Source: an uncultured Mycoplasmatota bacterium (GTDB lineage Bacteria > Bacillota_I > Bacilli_A > RF39 > UBA660). Taken from it: a DNA stretch of 9,683 nt. Where the stretch lies: positions 1 to 9,683 of the forward strand of contig UWSL01000055.1 of the NCBI GenBank assembly GCA_900552975.1, read 5' to 3'. Shown here in pieces: positions 1 through 6,500 of this stretch. Made by a program: the position numbers and the translations under genes. The notes beneath the pieces are model-generated. The model worked only from the letters and a program-made list of their open reading frames with translations. It had not been told where the DNA came from and ran no database searches. The first letter of the stretch is position 1, and each line of letters starts with the position of its first letter.

Positions 1-8
1 GGAGAAGT

Positions 9-749
9 ATGTGTTTTTTTTCTGCTAAAGGTGGGGTTGGTAAGACTGTTAATATTCTTAATTTAGCAGGAATATTGGAACAATTAGATAAGAAAGTTTT
101 AATTATTGATTTTGATTTAGGAACGGGAGGAATTGCCGCTTCATTAAATAAACGAATTAAAATGAGTGTTTATGATATGGGTGAAGATATTTTAAATAAT
201 CGTTTTACAAAAGTAAAAGATTATGTTAGTTCATATGATAAAAATATTGATATTTTAGCATCACCTAAAGATCCAAGAGATGCTAATAAGATGGATGTAC
301 GAGTAGTTAATGATATTATTAAAAAAGCAGAATTAGAATATGATGTTGTTTTAATTGATACTAATCATACACTTAATGATATAAATTTGGTTGTTTTGCA
401 AACAGTAACTAAAATATTATTTGTGACAACTAATGATCCGATTGATTTAAAAAATTTAAAATCTATTTTAGCTATTTTTAAAGAATTAGAATTTGATAAT
501 TACAAAGTTATGCTTAATAATAGTCGTGATCCATTTAAATCATATTTTAGTATGTATGATATTAAACATATTTTAAAAAATAATGTTGATTATACTTTGT
601 CAGTTGATTTGTTCTTAAGGGATATGGAAAAATATATTATGGATGGTAAAATTATTTCTTTAGATAAAAGATTTAGTCGTGTATGTCCGAAGGATTATCA
701 AACATTCTTGGTCATAGCAACTGATTTATTAGGAGATGATGAAGAGTGA
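9..749 (+). CDS. MinD/CpaE-like P-loop ATPase of the Tad cluster, possibly 5'-partial
   Basis: This is a cytoplasmic ParA/MinD-superfamily ATPase; in Tad clusters such proteins (CpaE/TadZ) position or help assemble the pilus machine. A deviant Walker A motif KGGVGKT lies at residues 7-13, a switch motif DFDLG at 34-38, and Walker B (VVLID, Asp117) in the 113-117 segment. There is no N-terminal receiver-like domain of the kind found in Caulobacter CpaE. The start is uncertain. The ATG at 9 leaves only six residues before the P-loop, a few fewer than MinD proteins usually have. The frame is open back to base 1, and the GGAG at 1-4 sits only 4 nt from the ATG. The true start may therefore lie just outside the window, making this entry a 5'-partial gene. 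Its end overlaps the start of the cpaF-like gene. FlhG/FleN-like ATPases have a similar fold, but the neighbours favour the Tad role. Confidence 0.85.
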   Translation: MCFFSAKGGVGKTVNILNLAGILEQLDKKVLIIDFDLGTGGIAASLNKRIKMSVYDMGEDILNNRFTKVKDYVSSYDKNIDILASPKDPRDANKMDVRVVNDIIKKAELEYDVVLIDTNHTLNDINLVVLQTVTKILFVTTNDPIDLKNLKSILAIFKELEFDNYKVMLNNSRDPFKSYFSMYDIKHILKNNVDYTLSVDLFLRDMEKYIMDGKIISLDKRFSRVCPKDYQTFLVIATDLLGDDEE

Positions 750-2077
750 GTAATAGTTTATTAAAGGCTTTTAATGTAAAGATAGAAAACAAATATAATG
801 AAGCTGTTGACTATGATATTTTTAAAGATAAAGAATTACTTGAAAAATTTCGTAAAAAAATATTAGAAGATTTAAGTAATCGAGGAATGTTATTAAAAAA
901 TGTTAGTAATGAAATATTAAATGAAGAAATAGATGAGATTATAAACGGTTATGATATTAGTAGTTTAGAACGTAATTATATTTATAATTTGATTGATAAT
1001 GAAGTGAATGGATATGGTCCTTTAACGGAGTTATTAAAAGATAAAAATGTAACGGAGATTATGGTTAATAGTCCTTCAGATATTTATATTGAAACAGATG
1101 GGAATATTGTTAAAGATAATAGTGTGTCTTTTATAGATAATGCTCATATTGTTAGAACGATTGAAAAGTTATTAGCCTCATCAGGAAGAATGATTGATAT
1201 TAATAATCCGATGATTGATGCAAGAGGGGAAGATGGAAGTCGTATAAATGCGATTATTCCGCCTTTATCAAAAAATCCGATTATTACCATTAGGAAATTT
1301 AGACCAAATTTAGTTGATATGGAAACATTAGTTGGAAATGGTTCTTTAACTCCTTATATGGCTCGTTTTTTACAAGCGGCCGTACAAGCGCGTTTAAATA
1401 TTTTAATTAGTGGTGGAGCTGGAACCGGTAAGACAACATTACTTAATATTTTGAGTAATTATATTGATACTAATGAACGTATTATTACGATTGAAGATGC
1501 ATTAGAACTTAATTTGAAACAAAGTAATGTGGTATCTTTGGAAACGAAAACTGCTAATTATGAAGGAGTAGGTGAAGTAAAAATTCGTGACTTAGTTCGT
1601 AATTCATTACGTATGCGTCCTGATCGTATTATTATTGGAGAAGTAAGAGGCAACGAAGCTATTGATTTATTACAAGCAATGAATACGGGGCATGATGGTT
1701 CAATTACCACTTTACATGCTAATAGTTCTTTAGATGCTTTAAGAAGATTGGAAACAATGGTTTTAATGGATAATAAAGATGTTTCTTTAACGGCTGTTAG
1801 AGAATATATGAGTAATGCAATTGATTTAGTAGTTCATATGAGTCGTATGCGTGATGGGAAGAGAAAGATAGTTGCAATTTCTGAAATTGTGGGAACTAAT
1901 AATGGCGAAATTGTTATGAAAGATATTTTTGATTTTAAAGTTCAAAATGTTTTAGAAAATGGAACTGTTGAGGGAGAATATACGTTGTATAAGTATGTTC
2001 CAAAATGCTTAGAAAAAATGCAAAATGCAGGAATAAGAGATTTGGATGAGATGTTTAAATTTAAAAAAGGTAAGTAG
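746..2077 (+). CDS. cpaF: CpaF/TadA-family type II/IV secretion motor ATPase
   Basis: This is the hexameric cytoplasmic ATPase that powers Tad/Flp pilus assembly. All signature motifs are visible in the 443 residues: Walker A GGAGTGKTT at 223-231, an Asp box around TIEDALELNL (248-257), Walker B RIIIGEVRG (294-302, with Glu299), and the His box GHDGSITTLHANS (315-327). The N-terminal domain includes the family-typical GYGPLTELL (89-97) and TEIMVN (103-108) segments. The length is normal for CpaF. The gene starts with GTG inside the last codons of the upstream ATPase gene, sharing the bases GTGA, so translation is probably coupled. The purine-rich AGGAG at 731-735 is a plausible ribosome site 10 nt upstream. 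The C-terminal 25 or so residues are charged and lack recognised motifs. The family call is very secure. Whether the apparatus makes a pilus or secretes something else cannot be seen here. Confidence 0.96.
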   Translation: MSNSLLKAFNVKIENKYNEAVDYDIFKDKELLEKFRKKILEDLSNRGMLLKNVSNEILNEEIDEIINGYDISSLERNYIYNLIDNEVNGYGPLTELLKDKNVTEIMVNSPSDIYIETDGNIVKDNSVSFIDNAHIVRTIEKLLASSGRMIDINNPMIDARGEDGSRINAIIPPLSKNPIITIRKFRPNLVDMETLVGNGSLTPYMARFLQAAVQARLNILISGGAGTGKTTLLNILSNYIDTNERIITIEDALELNLKQSNVVSLETKTANYEGVGEVKIRDLVRNSLRMRPDRIIIGEVRGNEAIDLLQAMNTGHDGSITTLHANSSLDALRRLETMVLMDNKDVSLTAVREYMSNAIDLVVHMSRMRDGKRKIVAISEIVGTNNGEIVMKDIFDFKVQNVLENGTVEGEYTLYKYVPKCLEKMQNAGIRDLDEMFKFKKGK

Positions 2078-2087
2078 GTGAAGATGC

Positions 2088-3062
2088 ATGGATGAATATA
2101 GTGCTTTATTAAGCATAGCTTCATACGTTTTAGTATTTGTAATTCTATATTTATTAATTTGTTTATTAAAATCTATTTGTCGTGTTAAACGTCTCGAAGA
2201 TTATGCAATTCGCGATAAAAATAATAATTATAATTTAGAAAATAGGTTATGGAAGTTTATTCATAAAGTTAGTAAATTTTTGGGTAAGTTGTCTTTTTTG
2301 CAGGAATTAGCTGAAAATTATGAAAGATTTATTAAAAGTGAAGAAAAAAGTTATAAAAGTGCAATGGATTTTGTAACAATCAAGTTTCTTTCGTGTTTTT
2401 TCTTTATTGCTTTATATATCTTTGAAGCTTTCTTACAAGGTTTAAATTTTAACATTTTAATATTTATTTTAGTTTGTTGTTTTGGCTTTTTATTCCCGGA
2501 CTTCTTGTATGATTGTGATGATTATAGAACTTATAAAAGTATTGATAATGATATAGTTAGTGCTATTATTTTGATGAATAATAGCTTTAAAGCTAATATG
2601 AGTGTTCGTCAAGCGATTGATAATGTTATTAAAAGTACGGAAGGCCCTTTAAAAGAAGAATTTATGAAAGTTAAAGATGATATAAATCATGGTTTTTTAT
2701 ATGAAGAAGCTTTTTACAATATGTATCTTCGTACTGATTCAAAGATAGTCTTAAGAATATGTAATATTATGCAACTAATTAATAGAAATGGTTATAATTT
2801 AATAAGTTGTTTTGATGATTTAGAAAAAGATGTTTATAAAGAACGTAAAGAATTAAATGAATTAAAAATGTATGATAATACTAATAAAGTTTTTAGACTA
2901 ATTGTTACTTTTTTACCACTTATTTTATTTTCTTTTGCTATTTTATTGAATAAGGACTATTTAAATTTAATTTTTGCTTCAAATGTAGGTTATATTATAG
3001 TTATTATTGAAATTTTAATTTATGTAATATATTTGTGTATTATAGAAATTGTAAGGAGGTAG
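2088..3062 (+). CDS. tadB: TadB-like inner-membrane platform protein (T2SSF domain)
   Basis: This is a GspF/TadB-type membrane protein that forms the inner-membrane platform above the CpaF motor. The 324 residues contain an N-terminal hydrophobic helix (about 6-29), a hydrophobic pair around 97-137, a cytoplasmic helical T2SSF-type domain at about 150-265, and two C-terminal helices (about 269-287 and 297-319). The cytoplasmic part shows the usual pattern of a helical hairpin with a small glycine-containing turn (NRNGYNL, 232-238). ATG at 2088 is preceded by AGGTG at 2076-2080 with 7 nt spacing. It lies 10 nt after the stop of cpaF, so the genes are in one transcript. The assignment rests on topology, size and position between CpaF and a second platform protein, since the primary sequence of this family is poorly conserved. 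Confidence 0.85.
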   Translation: MDEYSALLSIASYVLVFVILYLLICLLKSICRVKRLEDYAIRDKNNNYNLENRLWKFIHKVSKFLGKLSFLQELAENYERFIKSEEKSYKSAMDFVTIKFLSCFFFIALYIFEAFLQGLNFNILIFILVCCFGFLFPDFLYDCDDYRTYKSIDNDIVSAIILMNNSFKANMSVRQAIDNVIKSTEGPLKEEFMKVKDDINHGFLYEEAFYNMYLRTDSKIVLRICNIMQLINRNGYNLISCFDDLEKDVYKERKELNELKMYDNTNKVFRLIVTFLPLILFSFAILLNKDYLNLIFASNVGYIIVIIEILIYVIYLCIIEIVRR

Positions 3063-3066
3063 TTTG

Positions 3067-3735
3067 ATGGTAGATGATGTTGCTAGTCGTTTTTATGAAA
3101 AGAAACATATGGATAGATTAAAGATAAAGATTAAGTTATTGGGAATAAATTATGATGTGCATTTCTTATTAGGTTTAAAGATTATTTTTTCTTTCTTAAT
3201 TTTATTATTTTTCTTAGTGTTTTTAAAAGCTGGCTATATTATTGCCCCAATGGCAGCCTTGTTATTCTATTTTGGAAGTGAATATTTCTTTATTGATTTA
3301 CAAATAAAAAAACGCAAATACAAGTTAGAAGATGAAGCTTTACAATTTTTTCCGATCTTTTTAAATGCTTTAAATGGTGGAAAAAATGTTAAGAAAGCTT
3401 TGATTATTTCAACAGAAATTATTGATAATGAGTTATCTAATTTGTTTGTTACAGCATTACATGAGGTTGAAATAGGAAAGTCACTTGAAGAAGCTTTAAC
3501 AGATTTAAGTAAGTGTATTCCATCTTCAACTATTAATAATATAATATTAAATATTGTATCTTCTTTGAAATATGGTAATAGTGTATCTGAAAGCGTTAAT
3601 CGTCAGTTAGACTTGATAGGAACGAAGAAAAAAAATTACTTGATAAAGAAAGCTAAGAAGCAACCAGTTTTATTAACTTTTTTATGTATTTTTTTCTTTT
3701 TAATAATGCTATTAGTAATAAATATTTTTGTATAA
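3067..3735 (+). CDS. tadC: TadC-like inner-membrane platform protein (T2SSF domain)
   Basis: This is the second GspF-like platform subunit, expected to pair with the TadB-like protein. In the 222 residues there are two N-terminal membrane helices (about 33-52 and 56-75), a cytoplasmic T2SSF-like helical domain (about 89-190, with LNALNGGKNVKKAL and LKYGNSVSESV as the typical turns) and one C-terminal membrane helix (about 200-221). It is shorter than many TadC proteins, mainly in the N-terminal part. I chose ATG at 3067 because AAGGAGGT at 3053-3060 sits 6 nt before it. The in-frame TTG at 3064 would leave only 3 nt. The ribosome site lies inside the last codons of tadB, so the genes are tightly linked. 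A terminator follows directly, making this the last gene of the Tad unit in this window. Confidence 0.84.
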   Translation: MVDDVASRFYEKKHMDRLKIKIKLLGINYDVHFLLGLKIIFSFLILLFFLVFLKAGYIIAPMAALLFYFGSEYFFIDLQIKKRKYKLEDEALQFFPIFLNALNGGKNVKKALIISTEIIDNELSNLFVTALHEVEIGKSLEEALTDLSKCIPSSTINNIILNIVSSLKYGNSVSESVNRQLDLIGTKKKNYLIKKAKKQPVLLTFLCIFFFLIMLLVINIFV

Positions 3736-3773
3736 AAAATATCAAAAAGTTTTTTTCTTTTTGGTATTTTTTT
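3735..3773 (+). terminator. Intrinsic terminator closing the Tad operon
   Basis: Bases 3735-3749 can pair with 3757-3771 to form a 15-bp stem with one G-U pair (T3742 with G3764), leaving a seven-T loop at 3750-3756. The right arm ends in a run of seven T (3767-3773). The stem is AT-rich apart from two G/C pairs, as expected in this genome. It starts on the last base of the tadC stop codon and separates the Tad genes from the sigma-factor gene. Confidence 0.8.
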
Positions 3774-3782
3774 ATTGAAAAA

Positions 3783-3788
3783 TATTAT
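3783..3788 (+). promoter_or_regulatory. Possible -10 element of the sigma-factor gene
   Basis: TATTAT matches the -10 consensus at five of six positions and would give a leader of roughly 35 nt before the sigma-factor start. The matching -35 region would fall in the right arm of the terminator (around 3760-3765) and is poor. An alternative reading uses TTGAAA (3775-3780) as -35 with TAAGCT (3798-3803) as a weak -10 at 17-nt spacing. A promoter is expected here because of the terminator just upstream, but I cannot decide between the two. Confidence 0.35.
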
Positions 3789-3796
3789 GGTTTTTG

Positions 3797-3810
3797 TTAA
3801 GCTAACTTAA
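3797..3810. promoter_or_regulatory. Short inverted repeat before the sigma-factor gene
   Basis: TTAAG (3797-3801) and CTTAA (3806-3810) are perfect inverted repeats around CTAA. A second overlapping pair, GTTA (3796-3799) and TAAC (3803-3806), shares the same bases. The site lies between the candidate -10 and the start codon, where a repressor or autoregulator could bind. Such short AT-rich palindromes also arise by chance in this genome. Confidence 0.25.
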
Positions 3811-3830
3811 ATGGAAACAGGATGTTGAGT

Positions 3831-6500
3831 ATGAAGCAATATTTTATAAGTGATGAGGAAATATTTGAAGTAAGAAAAGACAACATAGAAGTTATAAATA
3901 TTCTTTTGGAAAAATTCTCTAATATTTTAGATGAAGTATATAAAAAATTTAAATTTTTTGGCAAAGAATTTTTTTTACAAATTGAGAGAAAAGTAATAAA
4001 AAGTATTTGTTTGACGCATCAAGGGTATAACAAGGATAGTAATTCGGTTATTAAAGATTTTGTAAAATATACGAATAATTTTTTACTTGTTCATTTAGCT
4101 GACAATAATTATAAGATTTTAAATGATTATTTGCGATTTTGTGGTAAAGATAAGTTGATTGAAACAACGAGATTTTTAAGAAAGATAGGCTATGAAGAAG
4201 ATATTGATACAACTTTAGCTATTTTTGATAATTGTCCAGCTATTGTTGTTGAATTAGACGAACTTTTTAGGGATGTTGAGAACTATAGTAATCGATGGAT
4301 TAATAGTGTTTCTTATAATAATCTGATGGAACATTTTATGAGAATGTATATGTTGAAAAACGACATCGTTGATGAAAGTTTAAATATGCCAGAAGAAAAC
4401 TTAGATGTTACTTATGATGATTCGGCGGTTCGTGAACTTCCTTCTTTTACCCATTATTTAAATGATATTGGGCGAATGGGGATGAAAATTTTAAGCCCTG
4501 AGGAAGAAATGGATCTATCGAAAGCGGCAATGGAAGGTAATATTGAAGCTCGCAACACTTTAGTGGAAGCCAATTTAAAATATGTTATTAAAGTAGCAAG
4601 GTGTTATGCCGGTAAAGGATTACCTTTTAATGATTTGGTTCAAAGTGGAAACATGGGACTTATGAAAGCCGCCATTAAGTATGATTATCGGAAAGGTTTT
4701 AGATTTACAACGTATGCTACATGGTGGATTAGACAAGCTATCTTACGAGATATTGGTAATCAAGGTCGGTCAATTAGAATTCCAATTCATATGGGAGTGA
4801 AAGTTTCAGCTACTAGGAGAGTTATTGAACAATTTAAATTAGATAATGGTCGTGAACCAAATATTGAAGAATTAGCTCACCTTTTAGACACAACGATGGA
4901 TAAAGTTGAAGAAATATTGTCTTATTTTGAAGATGCTAGAAGTTTAAATTCTTCGATAAGTGATGAAGACGAAGAAAGTGAATTAGAAAATTTTGTTGCG
5001 GATGTGCATCAGAATGTTGAAGAAATGGGTATGAAAAGTATTTTATCAGCGGAAGTGTTAAATTTGCTTGACCAAGCTAATCTATCACAACAAGAAAAAA
5101 AAGTCTTATTTTATCGTAATGGATTTTATAATGATCATGTTTATACATTATCAGAAGTTGCGCAAATCTTTAATTTGTCACGGGAGCGAATAAGGCAAAT
5201 CGAAGTAAAAGCATTAACTAAGTTGCGTCGATTAAGAAATATTGACAGTTATGCCGATGTTTATATGGATAATCCCGATGAAGCTAAACGTTTTCGTAAG
5301 GAACAAATTCATGAAAAAAAGAGAGTAAAATGGAATGAAAATAATGACAAAAAAATTTATAAAAAAGGAGAGAATAAAATGTCTAGAAGAGAGCCAAGAG
5401 AAGTTAAAAATTTATTTGTTTATTTAGAAGTGCCAGAAGAAGAACAATGGAAAGTTAAAATGATTGTGGAAAAGTTTCCGGAAAGTGATCAAGAAATGTT
5501 TTATAAAAAATGTGGTGATGATTTACTTGGGACAGGAGTAGGAAAACTCGCTAAAGAAGAACGCGGTCGTTTTTATGGTAATTTGCTACCAAGAATTGGG
5601 AGATATTATGATAATTTAAGAAGATATGATGATACTAATGAATTTGCTCAACAATTGGAAAAAATATTTGATAAAACAGTGAAAAATAATGCTTCTTTTT
5701 CTAATTTAATACTTTATTTCAAAAGTAGTTTTACGTTTGAAGAAATTACGCAAGCAATGGCTGATTTAACTGATGAGGAAAAACAACTTGTGTATAAAAG
5801 ATTTGGTGCTAATTTAACTGGTGAAAGTGGAATTAAATTAGAAAAAGAAGAAAATATAGTTTATAATACAAAAATATTACCTAAAATAAAAGTTAGATTG
5901 CGAAACATGTATCCAGACAGAGCTTCTTCTGAAAATAATCTTTTAAGAAATACGGTTGTTAGTAATAAAGAAAGCTCTAAAGAAGTAAAAGTAGAAGAAA
6001 AAAGTACAACGTTTGATGATACTTTAAGAACAGGTGAAACACCTATGGATGAACCATTAAAAAAAGAAGTTCAGGTTAAGGAAGCAACATTTGTTGAATT
6101 GTCTACGCCACAACTATCAGAAGAAGTAAAACCAGCGTTTAATTTATCTAATGTAGAACAGGTGCTACCAAATATTAGTCAAGAAAATGAACAAAGTAAT
6201 GTAGAATCTACTTTACAAAGTAATAAATTAACAGCTGATGATTTTAGAAGTTTAAAAGAGATTCTTAAATTGGATGCATTCAAAGAACTTACGAAAGTTG
6301 GTTTTCCTTTAGAACAAGTAGTAGTAGTTTCAATGTATCATGGCTATTTAAATCGTTCTTTTACGATTGATGAAATTTCTTCTATTTTAGGGATAGAAAA
6401 AGAAGTAGTTAAAGAAATGATTATAGATTCTTTGAAAGTATATCGTAGTCTAACTGATCAAATGTTTGATAATTCTATTTTAGCGTTAAAAAAATTATGA
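3831..6500 (+). CDS. RpoD-like sigma-70 factor with a long C-terminal extension of repeats and an extra helix-turn-helix
   Basis: This RNA polymerase sigma factor has an unusual 889-residue layout (numbered from ATG 3831). Residues 1-200 are probably helical and unrecognised, with no clear region 1.1. Region 1.2 is at about 205-229 (SFTHYLNDIGRMG). Region 2 is at about 240-304 and ends in TTYATWWIRQAI. Region 3.0 is RSIRIPIHM at 313-321, and region 3 runs to about 392. Region 4 is at about 417-468, with SRERIRQIE intact at 450-458. A charged linker (469-516) leads to two diverged copies of one module (527-599 and 625-696), then a Ser/Thr/Glu-rich linker and a degenerate region-4-like helix-turn-helix (828-873). 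The start is ambiguous: ATG 3831 has AGGA at 3819-3822 with 8 nt spacing, while ATG 3822 adds three residues with a weaker site. The next gene overlaps by ATGA. Region 3.0 lacks the Glu that follows HMI in primary sigmas, so it may be an alternative sigma. Confidence 0.88.
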   Translation: MKQYFISDEEIFEVRKDNIEVINILLEKFSNILDEVYKKFKFFGKEFFLQIERKVIKSICLTHQGYNKDSNSVIKDFVKYTNNFLLVHLADNNYKILNDYLRFCGKDKLIETTRFLRKIGYEEDIDTTLAIFDNCPAIVVELDELFRDVENYSNRWINSVSYNNLMEHFMRMYMLKNDIVDESLNMPEENLDVTYDDSAVRELPSFTHYLNDIGRMGMKILSPEEEMDLSKAAMEGNIEARNTLVEANLKYVIKVARCYAGKGLPFNDLVQSGNMGLMKAAIKYDYRKGFRFTTYATWWIRQAILRDIGNQGRSIRIPIHMGVKVSATRRVIEQFKLDNGREPNIEELAHLLDTTMDKVEEILSYFEDARSLNSSISDEDEESELENFVADVHQNVEEMGMKSILSAEVLNLLDQANLSQQEKKVLFYRNGFYNDHVYTLSEVAQIFNLSRERIRQIEVKALTKLRRLRNIDSYADVYMDNPDEAKRFRKEQIHEKKRVKWNENNDKKIYKKGENKMSRREPREVKNLFVYLEVPEEEQWKVKMIVEKFPESDQEMFYKKCGDDLLGTGVGKLAKEERGRFYGNLLPRIGRYYDNLRRYDDTNEFAQQLEKIFDKTVKNNASFSNLILYFKSSFTFEEITQAMADLTDEEKQLVYKRFGANLTGESGIKLEKEENIVYNTKILPKIKVRLRNMYPDRASSENNLLRNTVVSNKESSKEVKVEEKSTTFDDTLRTGETPMDEPLKKEVQVKEATFVELSTPQLSEEVKPAFNLSNVEQVLPNISQENEQSNVESTLQSNKLTADDFRSLKEILKLDAFKELTKVGFPLEQVVVVSMYHGYLNRSFTIDEISSILGIEKEVVKEMIIDSLKVYRSLTDQMFDNSILALKKL
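5365..5381 (+). promoter_or_regulatory. Internal ribosome binding site and in-frame ATG inside the sigma-factor ORF
   Basis: AAGGAG (5365-5370) is followed by an 8-nt spacer and ATG (5379-5381), which is in the same frame as the sigma factor and corresponds to its residue 517. This is among the strongest ribosome sites in the window and lies exactly at the junction between the charged linker after region 4 and the first C-terminal module. Initiation here would give a separate 373-residue protein (5379-6500) beginning MSRREPREVKNLF. Whether it is used is inference. The same codons also encode KKGENKM of the long form. Confidence 0.55.
5409..5627 (+). repeat. Protein-level repeat, copy A, in the sigma-factor C-terminal extension
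   Basis: Residues 527-599 of the long protein align with copy B downstream. The core, 97 residues apart with no gap, shares Tyr-Lys, a Gly four residues after the Tyr, L-x-G, K-L-x-K-E-E, and L-P-(R/K)-I. The N-terminal part also matches (NLFVYL against NLILYF) with a one-residue shift. At DNA level the copies are well diverged, so the duplication is old. The module is probably helical. Confidence 0.65.
5703..5918 (+). repeat. Protein-level repeat, copy B, in the sigma-factor C-terminal extension
   Basis: Residues 625-696 are the second copy of the module seen at 5409-5627. The stretch LTDEEKQLVYKRFGANL resembles the beginning of a sigma region 4 (LT-x-EE-x-x-V-x-x-x-RFG). The later helix has IKLEKEE and ILPKIK in place of a canonical helix-turn-helix. 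It is followed by about 100 residues rich in Ser, Thr, Glu, Asn and Gln that look unstructured. Confidence 0.65.

Noticed and set aside
1942..2124. 60-codon open frame on the minus strand
   Set aside because: It lies opposite the end of cpaF and the start of tadB, has no ribosome site and no recognisable product; it is a shadow of the real genes.
3064..3066. TTG as the start of the TadC-like gene
   Set aside because: The ATG directly after it (3067) has better spacing to AAGGAGGT; the TTG would be only 3 nt away.
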